Assembly: GCF_008728635.1 (NCBI RefSeq)
Contig: NZ_CP044285.1
Span: forward strand, 3,658,001 to 3,722,000
Source: Hymenobacter baengnokdamensis
GTDB taxonomy: Bacteria; Bacteroidota; Bacteroidia; Cytophagales; Hymenobacteraceae
Direction of reading: 5' to 3'
Length of the DNA stretch: 64,000 nt
The notes beneath the pieces were generated by a model. That model was given only the letters and a program-made list of their open reading frames with translations. It had not been told where the DNA came from and made no database searches. Within the stretch, counting starts at the first letter, position 1. Every line of letters begins with the position of its first letter. Shown in pieces: positions 27,898-36,163 of the stretch. Position numbers and translations under genes: made by a program.

Positions 27898-29634
27898 ATG
27901 CCCCTTTCCTCCGACGTTCAGCAGCGCATCAACACCTGGCTTACGCCCGCTTACGATGCCGCTACTCAGGCCGAAATCAAACACCTCGTTGATACGCACC
28001 AGGACGACCAGCTCAACGACGCCTTTTACCGCACCCTGGAGTTTGGCACCGGTGGCCTGCGCGGTATTATGGGCGCGGGCTCGAACCGCATGAACCGCTA
28101 TACGCTGGGCATGGCTACCCAGGGCCTGTGCAACTACCTGAAGCAGAGCTTCCCTAACCAGGAAATTAAAGTAGCTATCGCCCACGATTCACGCAACAAC
28201 TCCCGGCTATTTGCCGAGACGGTAGCTGGCATTTTCTCGGGCAATGGCATTACGGCTTATCTTTTTGACAGCCTGCGGCCGACGCCCGAGCTGTCGTTTG
28301 CCATCCGGCACCTGGGCTGCCAGAGCGGCTGCGTTATCACAGCCTCGCACAATCCCAAGGAATATAACGGCTATAAAGTATACTGGAACGACGGCTCGCA
28401 GGTAGTAGCGCCGCATGATAAGAATATTATTATTGAGGTAAATAAAATCACCAGCCCCGAGGAAGTGAAGTTTACGGCCGACCCGAGCCGGATTCACCTC
28501 ATCGGGCCGGAAGTAGATGCTGCCTACCTGGCCGAAGTCAAGAAGCTGAGCATCAACCCGGCCGCTATTCAGCAGCAGCACGATTTAGGCATCGTGTACA
28601 CGCCCATCCACGGCTCGGGCATTAAGCTGGTGCCGCCGGCGCTGGCCGAGTTTGGCTTTACCAACGTAAGCATTGTGCAGGCCCAGGCCACGCCCGACGG
28701 TAACTTTCCCACCGTGCAGTCGCCCAACCCGGAGGAAAAAGCGGCCATGCAGATGGCCCTCGACCAGGCCAAGGCCCAGAACGCGGATATTGTGCTCGCC
28801 ACCGACCCCGACGCCGACCGCGTGGGCGTCGGAGTGAAAAACGAAAAGGGCGAGTGGGTGCTGCTCAACGGCAACCAGACGGCCGCGCTACTGACGCACT
28901 ACATCTTATCGGCTCGCAAGCAGGCCGGCAAGGCGCAACCCAACGATTTCATCGTGTACACCATCGTGACGAGCGAAATCCTGGGCGAAATTGCCCACTA
29001 CTATGGCGTGAAATATTACCGCACGCTCACTGGCTTCAAGTACATTGCCGGCCTTATCCGCGAGCTGGCGGGCAAGGAGCACTACATCTGCGGCGGCGAG
29101 GAAAGCTACGGCTTCCTCATCGGCGACTTCGTGCGCGACAAAGACGCCGTAACCGCCTGCGCCCTCGTAGCCGAGATGGCCGCCATAGCCAAGAGCCAGG
29201 GCCGCACGCTTTACCAGGAAATGCAGCAGATGTACGCCCAGTACGGCCTCTACGTCGAAGACCTGATTTCGCTGACCAAAAAAGGCCAGCGCGGCGCCGA
29301 GGAAATCCAGGAGATGATGGTGGAGCTGCGCAAAAACCCGCCCAAGTCCCTGGCCGGCGCGCCGGTAGTGGAGATTCGCGATTATCAGACCGGCAAAATC
29401 CACCACCTCACCTCGGGCCAGGAAGACAGCACCGGCGTGGAAAGCTCCAACGTGCTGCAATTCATTACCGCCGCCGGCGACAAAATTTCGGCCCGCCCCA
29501 GCGGCACCGAGCCGAAAATCAAGTTCTATTTCAGCGTGAAGGAGCCGCTGGCTTCCATTGCCGATTATGAGCAGACGCACAAAAAGGCGGAGGAGAAAAT
29601 CAAGCGCATTATCGAGGAAATGCAATTGAAGTAA
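27898..29634 (+). CDS. Phospho-sugar mutase (phosphoglucomutase/phosphomannomutase family)
   Basis: A 578-aa alpha-D-phosphohexomutase that interconverts sugar 1- and 6-phosphates. The catalytic phosphoserine loop is ITASHNPKEYNGYKVYW, the metal loop is ATDPDADRVGVGV, the sugar-specificity loop is CGGEESYGFLIGDFVRDKDA, and the phosphate-binding loop is RPSGTEPKIKFYFS. Length and the N-terminal EFGTGGLRGIMGAGSNRMN match the PGM2-like bacterial branch, which often handles phosphopentoses or glucose phosphates. ATG 27898 is preferred to one 48 bp upstream. A TACTTTTG box lies at about 27858. The next gene overlaps its stop codon. Confidence 0.94.
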   Translation: MPLSSDVQQRINTWLTPAYDAATQAEIKHLVDTHQDDQLNDAFYRTLEFGTGGLRGIMGAGSNRMNRYTLGMATQGLCNYLKQSFPNQEIKVAIAHDSRNNSRLFAETVAGIFSGNGITAYLFDSLRPTPELSFAIRHLGCQSGCVITASHNPKEYNGYKVYWNDGSQVVAPHDKNIIIEVNKITSPEEVKFTADPSRIHLIGPEVDAAYLAEVKKLSINPAAIQQQHDLGIVYTPIHGSGIKLVPPALAEFGFTNVSIVQAQATPDGNFPTVQSPNPEEKAAMQMALDQAKAQNADIVLATDPDADRVGVGVKNEKGEWVLLNGNQTAALLTHYILSARKQAGKAQPNDFIVYTIVTSEILGEIAHYYGVKYYRTLTGFKYIAGLIRELAGKEHYICGGEESYGFLIGDFVRDKDAVTACALVAEMAAIAKSQGRTLYQEMQQMYAQYGLYVEDLISLTKKGQRGAEEIQEMMVELRKNPPKSLAGAPVVEIRDYQTGKIHHLTSGQEDSTGVESSNVLQFITAAGDKISARPSGTEPKIKFYFSVKEPLASIADYEQTHKKAEEKIKRIIEEMQLK

Positions 29635-30230
29635 TGACTAGCCCACACGAAATGGTTGGCTCATCCGACCACTATGATGGCGTGCTGAGTCGACCATTTC
29701 TATTTGAACATTGGTATAAAGGATTTGTAGCTGCTGCGATTTCTTCCTTCTTAATTTGGCTGGCAGGAATTTCGCTTTTTATTAATTCAAACGATTGTTT
29801 AACTTGTTTTAATACGTTGAATGTTTTGATTATCGGAATTTCCGGTATGTCTGGTTTAGCTGTGCTTGCGGCTACAGTTTTACAGCACCAAAAATTCGAG
29901 CTTAATTCGACACTATCCAAGTACAGAATATATACTTGGGTTCTTGGTTTACGATTTGGACAATGGCAAACACTACCAGCCATAAGTCGCATCACCATAA
30001 GGCCTTATAGCAAAAACTATTTTTTATCCTTAGCGGATAGCTCTACTCCACCTGATTATAATGGCGGAATAGTGTCAACCGAGCACAAATGGCAAGTATT
30101 ATTACATAATGCACAGTCGCCGACAGGAATTATTGCGGCCTACGTTGGCTACCCAAGTGCATTGAAATCTGCTACATTATTAGGTCAAATACTAAACGTA
30201 CCCGTTACGGTTGAGAAGAATTCAGTTTAG
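29634..30230 (+). CDS. AT-rich hypothetical membrane protein
   Basis: A 198-aa protein whose ATG overlaps the TAA of the mutase gene by one base (TAATG), so translation is probably coupled. It has two transmembrane segments, about residues 31-50 (FVAAAISSFLIWLAGISLFI) and 63-84 (LNVLIIGISGMSGLAVLAATVL), followed by a soluble domain (FELNSTLSKYRIYTWVLGLRFGQW...). Base composition is clearly more AT-rich than its neighbours, suggesting later acquisition. No family recognised. It ends before a strong bidirectional hairpin. Confidence 0.7.
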   Translation: MTSPHEMVGSSDHYDGVLSRPFLFEHWYKGFVAAAISSFLIWLAGISLFINSNDCLTCFNTLNVLIIGISGMSGLAVLAATVLQHQKFELNSTLSKYRIYTWVLGLRFGQWQTLPAISRITIRPYSKNYFLSLADSSTPPDYNGGIVSTEHKWQVLLHNAQSPTGIIAAYVGYPSALKSATLLGQILNVPVTVEKNSV

Positions 30231-30266
30231 TAAGAAGAGTGAATTTTTATTTCACCTCTACCTGCC

Positions 30267-30324
30267 AGCTGATAAGTAAAAAGGGAGACTGCTTTTACGC
30301 AGTCTCCCTTTTTACTTATCAGCT
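30267..30324. terminator. Perfect 26-bp-stem bidirectional terminator
   Basis: Arms 30267-30292 and 30299-30324 are perfectly complementary (AGCTGATAAGTAAAAAGGGA continuing GACTGC) with a TTTTAC loop. It separates the plus-strand AT-rich gene from the minus-strand S24 regulator. The internal A5/T5 tracts give a terminator-like hairpin in both directions. Confidence 0.8.
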
Positions 30325-30327
30325 ATT

Positions 30328-31134
30328 TTACGCCCGCTGCAATTGCAGCTGCTTCACCTGCTGCGTAAGGTCCATGACCATGCTAGCCAGATGCTCCAGC
30401 GACACGCCGCCGATGGGAAAAGCGCTGCTGATGTAGCTCTTGGCTTCCCAGATTTCGAGCACGTCCTCGGCTTTTACATCGTAGGGCGAGTACAAAGGAT
30501 TATCCGACTGTAGGGCAAACATTGCGCTCTGCTTCAGCTTGTTATAGACCCGCTTAAATACGATACCATCCTTCTGGCTGACTACAATGCAGGGCGTACC
30601 GTCCTTGATGTTGCTCCAGTCGTCGACGTAGCGGCCCACGATGGTGGTGCCGCTGGCCAGCGGCAGCATTGAGTCGCCGGCAATCTCAAAGGCGCGGTAG
30701 GTGCCGGTGCTGGCCAGCATGGGCAGCCGAAAGCGCGGCAGCTCCTCGATAAACTCGCGGTCGGCGTAGCCGTTGAGGTAGCCGGCGGCAGCTTTCAGGG
30801 GCACCAGCTCGATATTTTCCTTGTCGTCGGGACCAACGGTGAAGGCCAGTACCCGCAGCGGCTTTTCTTCGGGCAGGGTATCGACCAACGGGCCAGCTTC
30901 GCGCAGGGCGGCGGCCGTTTTGGCGTTTTTGCGCTTGGTAAAGTCGGTGGTCGCCAGCGAGTCGAGCGGAATATTGAAGAGCCGGGCCATGTTGACGAGC
31001 GTGGCCAGGCGCGGCTCGGCGCGACCTTCTTCGTAGGCGCCCACCAGCGAGCGCTTGATGCTCAGCTTATCAGCTAATTGTGCTTGCGTAAGCCCCAGCT
31101 CGCGGCGCCAGAACTTGAGGTTGGTATTAATCAT
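30328..31134 (-). CDS. XRE-HTH / S24 peptidase-like transcriptional regulator
   Basis: A 268-aa LexA/CI-like regulator. ATG 31134 (MINTNLKFWRRELGLTQAQLADKL) begins directly with the helix-turn-helix (residues 8-60); longer in-frame starts add unrelated sequence. The C-terminal S24 fold has EIAGDSMLP (Ser nucleophile) and GIVFKRVY (catalytic Lys), the pair used for self-cleavage or retained for dimerisation in CI-type repressors. In phage it controls lysogeny; here no phage genes are near. It probably autoregulates through sites in the 31135-31260 leader. A short coiled-coil-like tail (MVMDLTQQVKQLQLQR) ends it. Confidence 0.9.
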   Translation of the reverse strand: MINTNLKFWRRELGLTQAQLADKLSIKRSLVGAYEEGRAEPRLATLVNMARLFNIPLDSLATTDFTKRKNAKTAAALREAGPLVDTLPEEKPLRVLAFTVGPDDKENIELVPLKAAAGYLNGYADREFIEELPRFRLPMLASTGTYRAFEIAGDSMLPLASGTTIVGRYVDDWSNIKDGTPCIVVSQKDGIVFKRVYNKLKQSAMFALQSDNPLYSPYDVKAEDVLEIWEAKSYISSAFPIGGVSLEHLASMVMDLTQQVKQLQLQRA

Positions 31135-31501
31135 AACGGATAGGAAAGACGAGGGAGGAAAAACCCAACGCGGAGGGCACGCGACGCACAAAACCGGCAA
31201 CACCGGTCGCAAGTTACTAATTCCATTAGACTTGTCAACGCTAATGAGGTGGGAATTGTTGAGAGCAATGAATTTTTGGGTCACGGATATTTAAAAACAG
31301 CCGCCTCGACTGAGGCGGCTGCGACGAAGTGTGCGTAAACGAGGGCTTATACAGTCAGGGTGGGCTTGGAAGAGTTGACTCCCTATTTGTTATTAAAAAA
31401 ATTATTTATGTAATAATATATAATATAAATTTCCGCTACCACATCAGGCAATATGATAGGGTTACAAGATAGTATGCTTAGCCTGCCGCAAGGGCTATAA
31501 T
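31135..31501. other. Intergenic region with possible operators, a hairpin and an AT-rich patch
   Basis: Upstream of the S24 regulator lie ACCGG-5-CCGGT (about 31194-31208) and nested inverted repeats ATTCC/GGGAAT with ATTAG/CTAAT between 31219 and 31257, both plausible operator shapes. A GC-rich hairpin follows at 31293-31321, then an AT-rich patch at 31390-31435. In-frame codons before 31502 encode VCLACRKGYN, discussed with the zinc-ribbon ORF. Confidence 0.45.
31293..31321 (-). terminator. Hairpin with T-run on the minus strand
   Basis: CAGCCGCCTC and GAGGCGGCTG form a perfect 10-bp stem around GACT. Read on the minus strand it is followed by TTTTT. It could end transcription from recQ, whose stop is about 450 bp upstream on that strand. 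Confidence 0.6.
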
Positions 31502-31951
31502 ATGGGAGTTGACTATGATGATTCACAGTCAACTACATGTCCCGACTGCGGGAAGCCAGCCGTGCGATTTTCACATCGTTTCCGACCGCCTCGTCAAAAT
31601 GCTAGCAGGCAGTGGAAGGTAGTTCAGTTTTTACACCAACATGGTTTCGATTACCAACACCTCTCTGCTGGCACCACCTACGCTGCGTATCCAACAACAA
31701 TGCTGGAAGCTCGTGAATTTGTGGTGACCGATGCACCAAAGTCTTCCAAGCCTGGTAGTCAACAAGTTATTAGCGTCGCCGCTGCTGCTTTATCCCCGCC
31801 AGCCGCAGCTGAAAGTAATCATACTTCTCGCGCAGGTGGTCGAAGAGGTCGCGCAGGGCGGGCGCGCCGCCGAGCTGGGCGCGGGCGGTGGCAATTTCGG
31901 CGAGCTGCGAATCGGAGAGGAAATCCTGCATGCGCAGGTCGAGGCCTTTAG
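31502..31951 (+). CDS. Putative small zinc-ribbon protein, start and end uncertain
   Basis: The frame from ATG 31502 reads MGVDYDDSQSTTCPDCGKPAVRFSHRFRPPRQ, then a charged helix (ASRQWKVVQFLHQHGFDYQHL), which looks like a real protein for about 85 residues. Directly upstream in the same frame are VCLACRKGYN codons, giving a second CxxC and so a full four-cysteine ribbon, but a TAG at 31457 and lack of an ATG block it. Dropping one T at about 31462 would connect ATG 31453 to that frame. After about residue 90 the frame runs into the antisense of recQ (stop 31770) and becomes low complexity (GRRGRAGRARRRAGRG), so the true C-terminus may also be damaged. Function unknown. Confidence 0.5.
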   Translation: MGVDYDDSQSTTCPDCGKPAVRFSHRFRPPRQNASRQWKVVQFLHQHGFDYQHLSAGTTYAAYPTTMLEAREFVVTDAPKSSKPGSQQVISVAAAALSPPAAAESNHTSRAGGRRGRAGRARRRAGRGRWQFRRAANRRGNPACAGRGL

Positions 31952-34028
31952 TATAGGCGCGCTCCAGGTGGCTTTTAATGGTACTCACGGCCAGGCCGCG
32001 CTGCTCGGCAATCTGCTCGGGGCTGAGGCCCTGGCGATGGAGCAGGAAGGTTGTCTCTTCGGTGCCATTTACGTCGCGGTCGGCGGCTTTGGCGGTGGCC
32101 GAGCGGGGGGCGGGCGCGTAGTCATCCTCGCTGAAGGGCGGCACGTTCAGCGACGTATCAGTGGCATCGGGCACGGGGCGGGGCGGACTATGCTGCAAAA
32201 TGGCTTCGATAAACGCCTCGCCGTAGGTTTCAAACTTCTTCATACCCACGCCCGATACCGAGAGCATGGCAATGCGGCTGGTAGGCTGCTCGCGGGCCAT
32301 TTCCTGCAAGGTGGTGTCGGTAAAAACCACGTAGGGCGGCACGCCCTGCTCGTCGGCGATACGCTTGCGCAGCTGGCGCAGACGCTCAAACAAGCGCGCC
32401 TCGGGCGTGCCGGCCCCGGCCACGGCAGCTTCGGCCGCGGCTTTTTTGGTGGCGCGGGTTTGCTTTTCGGCCTTCTCGGCCACCTGGAATTTCTTGAGCG
32501 AAACCGGCAGCTGGCCTTTCAGCACCTGCTGGCCGCGCTCGGTAATTTTGAGCGCGTAGCCTTCCTCGTAGGCGATGTAAAACAGGCCATCGTTCAGCAT
32601 CTGGTGGATGTAGCTGTACCAGTCGAGGTAGGGCAGGTCCTGGCCCGCGCCGTAGGTTTTAAGCTGGTCGTAGCCGCCTTGCAGTACGGCTTGATTACGC
32701 ATTCCACGCAATAGATCTATTAATAGATTTATTGCAACCCGCTGCTGGGCGCGGGCGCTGGCCGAGAGGGCCTTCTGGGCCAATAGCGTGCCGTCGAAGG
32801 TAGTGGGCGGGTTGCGGCAGATATCGCAGTTGCCGCAGTCGCGGCCCAGGTCTTCGGAGAAATAGTGCAGCAGGATGCGGCGGCGGCAGCTGGCCGCTTC
32901 GGCAAACTGCTGCATACGCTCGAGCTTGGCGGTGTTGAGCTGGGCCTGGCGGGCGGGCACGTCCTTGGTCACCATCTCGCGCATCGACAGCACGTCGGCG
33001 AAGCTGTAGAAGAGTAGCGCCGTGGCAGGCGAGCCGTCGCGGCCGGCGCGACCGATTTCCTGGTAGTAGCCCTCGATGTTTTTGGGCAGGTTGTAGTGCA
33101 TCACCCAGCGCACGTTACTCTTGTCGATGCCCATGCCGAAGGCAATGGTGGCCACGATAACCTGCAGGTCGTCCTGCAAAAAAGCCTCCTGCACGCTGCC
33201 GCGCTGGTTGGGCGTCATGCCGGCGTGGTAGAAGCCCGCTTTAATGCCTTTTTGCTGAAGCTTCTGGGCAATAGTTTCGCAGCTCTTGCGCGAGAGGCAG
33301 TAGATGATGCCCGCGTCCTGGGGATGGCGGCCGATGAAGTCGAGAATCTGCCCGATGCGGTCCTGGCCGGGCCGCACCACGAGGTTAATATTGGGCCGGT
33401 CGAAGCTCGACAAAAACACCTGGGGCTCGTGCAGGCTGAGCTGGGTGATAATGTCGCGCTTGGTAAGGCGGTCGGCCGTGGCCGTGAGAGCGATAATGGG
33501 CGTGCCTGGAAAATGCCGGCGCAGCGTCCCGAGCTGGGTGTATTCGGGCCGGAAATCGTGGCCCCAGCTCGAAATACAGTGGGCCTCGTCGATAGCAAAC
33601 ATGCTCACGTTGACCCGCGTGAGAAACTGCATAAAGCCATCGCTCAGCAGCTTTTCGGGGCTGACATAGAGCAGCTTCAGGTGCCCGCTTACGGCGGCGC
33701 GGGCAATGTCGTTGGCCTCGCTCTGGCCCACGCTGCTGTTGATGTAAGCCGCCACGATGCCGTTGGCTTTCAGGGCTTCGACCTGGTCTTTCATCAGCGC
33801 TATCAGCGGCGACACTACTACGCATACGCCTTCCGACACCACGGCCGGAATCTGGAAGCAGACTGACTTGCCGCCGCCGGTGGGCATGAGCACCACGGTA
33901 TCCTGGCCCGCGAGGATGCTCTGGATAATATCGCCCTGCATGGGGCGAAAATTATCGTAGCCGTAGTAGCGCTTGAGGGCCTGGCGGGCGGCGGTGAGCG
34001 AGGGAGCGGAGGCAATAACGGCGGACAT
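31770..34028 (-). CDS. recQ: ATP-dependent DNA helicase RecQ
   Basis: A 752-aa superfamily 2 helicase with 3'-5' polarity, used in recombination and repair. Motifs: YYGYDNFRPMQGDIIQ (motif 0), MPTGGGKSVCFQIPA (Walker A), DEAHCISSWGHDFRPEY (motif II and the aromatic-rich loop), IALTATAD (III), and VATIAFGMGIDKSNVRWVMHYNLPKNIEGYYQEIGRAGRDG (V-VI). A RecQ zinc-binding region follows (ILLHYFSEDLGRDCGNCDIC). A winged helix comes next, then an HRDC domain (ARLFERLRQLRKRIADEQGVPPYVVF) and an extra C-terminal helix-turn-helix-like region (GLSPEQIAEQRGLAVSTIKSHL), common in Bacteroidota RecQ. It lies 78 bp after the RNA methyltransferase gene on the same strand. Confidence 0.96.
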   Translation of the reverse strand: MSAVIASAPSLTAARQALKRYYGYDNFRPMQGDIIQSILAGQDTVVLMPTGGGKSVCFQIPAVVSEGVCVVVSPLIALMKDQVEALKANGIVAAYINSSVGQSEANDIARAAVSGHLKLLYVSPEKLLSDGFMQFLTRVNVSMFAIDEAHCISSWGHDFRPEYTQLGTLRRHFPGTPIIALTATADRLTKRDIITQLSLHEPQVFLSSFDRPNINLVVRPGQDRIGQILDFIGRHPQDAGIIYCLSRKSCETIAQKLQQKGIKAGFYHAGMTPNQRGSVQEAFLQDDLQVIVATIAFGMGIDKSNVRWVMHYNLPKNIEGYYQEIGRAGRDGSPATALLFYSFADVLSMREMVTKDVPARQAQLNTAKLERMQQFAEAASCRRRILLHYFSEDLGRDCGNCDICRNPPTTFDGTLLAQKALSASARAQQRVAINLLIDLLRGMRNQAVLQGGYDQLKTYGAGQDLPYLDWYSYIHQMLNDGLFYIAYEEGYALKITERGQQVLKGQLPVSLKKFQVAEKAEKQTRATKKAAAEAAVAGAGTPEARLFERLRQLRKRIADEQGVPPYVVFTDTTLQEMAREQPTSRIAMLSVSGVGMKKFETYGEAFIEAILQHSPPRPVPDATDTSLNVPPFSEDDYAPAPRSATAKAADRDVNGTEETTFLLHRQGLSPEQIAEQRGLAVSTIKSHLERAYTKGLDLRMQDFLSDSQLAEIATARAQLGGAPALRDLFDHLREKYDYFQLRLAGIKQQRRR

Positions 34029-34106
34029 AGAACACTGCGGTCGAAAGAATAAAATAACAATTGGCTAAGCGAAGTTCCAAAATTTTTAGCCAAGCTGGCC
34101 GGCACG

Positions 34107-35267
34107 CTAGCCAGCCACTGGTGGCCGCCGCGACCCCCGGTACAGCTCATATTTCAGCAGCCGGCAGTCAATCGGCCCATTAAACAGCGGGATGCGCCGC
34201 GACACCTTCAGGCCGATACTCTTGGCCGCTTCGAGATTACCCGTAAAAATGAACGCCTCGTAGCCCTGAAAATTCGTTTTCAGCGCGTCGCCAATGGTCT
34301 TGTAGAGGGCAGCCATCTGCGCCTCCTCCCCTATCCGCTCGCCGTAGGGCGGGTTGGTGATAACCAGGCCGGGCGCCTGCCCCTGGGGCGGCTGGGCGTC
34401 GCGCACATCGCGCACCGACAGGCGGATGCACTCGTCGAGGCCGGCAGCCTCAATATTTGCGGCGGCCTGGTCTATTACCCGCGGGTCGAGGTCGGAGCCG
34501 GCCAGGTAGGCCTGCGGCTCCTCCAGGCGCTGGGCTTCGGCTGCGGCGCGTACCTCCGCCCAGAGCCCGGCGTCGAAATCAGGCCAGTTTTCGAAGCCGA
34601 ATTTACCCTGGTGAAACAGACCCGGCGCGATGCGCTGGGCCAGCAGGCCCGCCTCGGTGAGAATGGTAGCCGAGCCGCACATAGGGTCGATGAGGGTACT
34701 CTTTCTGTCCCAGCCGCTGAGCAGGATGAGTCCTGCCGCCAGCACTTCATTGAGCGGGGCTTCGTTGGTGCCCCGGCGGTAGCCGCGGCGGTGCAGCGAG
34801 TCGCCGGCCGCGTCGAGGCTCAGGATAACGTCGTTTTCGAGCATGCGCAAGTGAATGCGGATGTCGGGATTTTTGGTGTCGATACTAGGGCGCTCCCCGG
34901 TGCGCTCGCGGAACTGGTCCACAATGGCGTCTTTGGTGAGCTGAGCCACGTACAGCGAGTGCTCGAAGCTCGACTTATTAACCACGGCCGTGATGGCGAA
35001 CGTTTGGCCGGCGGCTATATAGCGGCTCCAGTCTATTCGATACACCTCGTCGTAAAGGGCGCGCTCGTCGCGGGCGTAGAAATCGGCGAAGGGGCGCAGC
35101 AGGCGCATGGCGGTGCGGCTCCAGAGAATAGTGTTGTAGAGCAGCTTTTTGTCGCCCGTGAATTCGACGGCGCGGCTGCCGACGTGGTCGATGGTAGCGC
35201 CGAGCTGGCTCAATTCTTCAGCTAAGACTTCTTCGAGGCCAAACTGGGTGGTGGCGGTAAGGTACAT
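34107..35267 (-). CDS. THUMP-domain class I rRNA methyltransferase (RlmL N-domain-like)
   Basis: A 386-aa RNA base methyltransferase, similar to the N2-guanine methyltransferase part of RlmL. Residues 1-60 start with the ferredoxin-like/THUMP region (MYLTATTQFGLEEVLAEELSQLGA; GSRAVEFTGDKKLLY). The catalytic Rossmann domain has LIDPMCGSATILTEAGLLA (SAM motif I), GSDLDPRVIDQAAANIE (motif II), and the N6/N2-type catalytic motif VITNPPYGERIGEE (NPPY). ATG 35267 is preferred because a CTTTG promoter box lies four bases before it. The target is probably 23S rRNA. The recQ gene follows. Confidence 0.92.
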   Translation of the reverse strand: MYLTATTQFGLEEVLAEELSQLGATIDHVGSRAVEFTGDKKLLYNTILWSRTAMRLLRPFADFYARDERALYDEVYRIDWSRYIAAGQTFAITAVVNKSSFEHSLYVAQLTKDAIVDQFRERTGERPSIDTKNPDIRIHLRMLENDVILSLDAAGDSLHRRGYRRGTNEAPLNEVLAAGLILLSGWDRKSTLIDPMCGSATILTEAGLLAQRIAPGLFHQGKFGFENWPDFDAGLWAEVRAAAEAQRLEEPQAYLAGSDLDPRVIDQAAANIEAAGLDECIRLSVRDVRDAQPPQGQAPGLVITNPPYGERIGEEAQMAALYKTIGDALKTNFQGYEAFIFTGNLEAAKSIGLKVSRRIPLFNGPIDCRLLKYELYRGSRRPPVAG

Positions 35268-35271
35268 GGGG

Positions 35272-35279
35272 CAAAGGTC
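35272..35279 (-). promoter_or_regulatory. GACCTTTG promoter box 4 nt before the rRNA methyltransferase ATG
   Basis: One mismatch to TAnnTTTG; CCCC separates it from the ATG at 35267. Nearly the same arrangement occurs before murB. Confidence 0.5.
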
Positions 35280-35331
35280 GGGACTGGCGGTGGCGCTATC
35301 TTGCAAGTAATTAAAAAACCTAGCATTCCCT

Positions 35332-35556
35332 ATGACGATGTACCAGGTAAATATCTTGAACCCTAAGGCCACTAAGCTTCTGCAAGACCTTGCTGACCTG
35401 GAACTTATCACACTGGCCGAGATTCCAGCCGACCCTTTTCAGGCAGCCATTGATGGCTTGCGCCAGCGGGCCGCCGCTGCGCCGCCTATCCTAACCGATA
35501 TTTCCAAAGAAATAGAAACCGTAAGAGCGAAGCGCTATGCCCGCCGAAAAGCATAG
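35332..35556 (+). CDS. Putative antitoxin of a PIN-domain toxin pair
   Basis: A 74-aa protein (MTMYQVNILNPKATKLLQDL...) encoded immediately upstream of, and overlapping by 20 bp, a PIN-domain toxin. The first 30 residues (QVNILNPKATKLLQDLADLELITL) resemble the short N-terminal strand-helix of small Bacteroidota antitoxins paired with PIN proteins. The tail is basic (TVRAKRYARRKA). ATG 35338 is an alternative start. It would bind and inhibit the toxin and probably autoregulate; this is inferred from position and size. Confidence 0.72.
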   Translation: MTMYQVNILNPKATKLLQDLADLELITLAEIPADPFQAAIDGLRQRAAAAPPILTDISKEIETVRAKRYARRKA

Positions 35557-35950
35557 GCTTATTCTCGATACCAATCTCTGGATTAGCTTTTTGCTAACCA
35601 GCAACTACGCCCGGCTCGACCGGCTGCTTGCCGATGCCCACGCCTCGCTACTATTCAGCCAGGAACTGTTCAGCGAGTTTATCACCGTAGCAAACCGGCC
35701 CAAATTCAAGAAGTATTTTTCGCCCGCCGACCTGCAAGCCCTTTTATTCGCGGTGCGGCCGAAGGCGGAAATCATTGAAGTTACCTCCTTGGTAAGCTTG
35801 TGCCGCGACCCAAAAGACAATTTTTTACTCGCTTTGGCTCTTGATGGCAACGCTACGCACTTACTAACCGGCGACCAGGACTTGTTGGTTTTGGAAAAAG
35901 TAGGGGTTACACAAATTATAACATTGACCGAATATATTACTGCCTTGTAA
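35537..35950 (+). CDS. PIN-domain toxin (putative TA system RNase)
   Basis: A 137-aa PIN-fold ribonuclease of the 'putative toxin component, PIN family' type. Acidic active-site residues appear in order: LILDTNLWISFLL (first Asp), SQELFSEFITVANRPKF (Glu), CRDPKDNFLLALALDGNATHLLTGDQDLL (Asp cluster). The family cleaves RNA to halt growth unless bound by the antitoxin. It overlaps the upstream antitoxin gene and is followed by a small AT-richer ORF and an immunity-like gene. Confidence 0.88.
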   Translation: MPAEKHRLILDTNLWISFLLTSNYARLDRLLADAHASLLFSQELFSEFITVANRPKFKKYFSPADLQALLFAVRPKAEIIEVTSLVSLCRDPKDNFLLALALDGNATHLLTGDQDLLVLEKVGVTQIITLTEYITAL

Positions 35951-35970
35951 GCTACAAACAATTAATTACT

Positions 35971-36129
35971 ATGAATCAGGAAAAGCAGCCTGAGTTACGG
36001 GATAAAATCCTAACCGGCTTAGAAATAGCCTACGAACGCATGTTGGAATTTAAGCGGCAGAAAAATAGCGAGGTAGTGGTAACACAGAAGGGGGGAAATT
36101 TTGAGACTAAATTCTTAGTTTTTACATAA
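35971..36129 (+). CDS. Small hypothetical protein, 52 aa
   Basis: ATG 35971 to TAA 36129. The sequence MNQEKQPELRDKILTGLEIA then YERMLEFKRQKNSEVVVTQ is an amphipathic helix followed by a strand. The layout resembles short helper proteins often found beside TA modules in Bacteroidota. The tail after a G6 run (about 36090-36095) is odd (GGNFETKFLVFT); one extra G would end the protein soon after GGKF. It starts 20 bp after the PIN toxin stop and may be part of the same operon. Confidence 0.5.
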   Translation: MNQEKQPELRDKILTGLEIAYERMLEFKRQKNSEVVVTQKGGNFETKFLVFT

Positions 36130-36163
36130 TTATCGATAAATTTAACAGTAAATTAAAATACTC

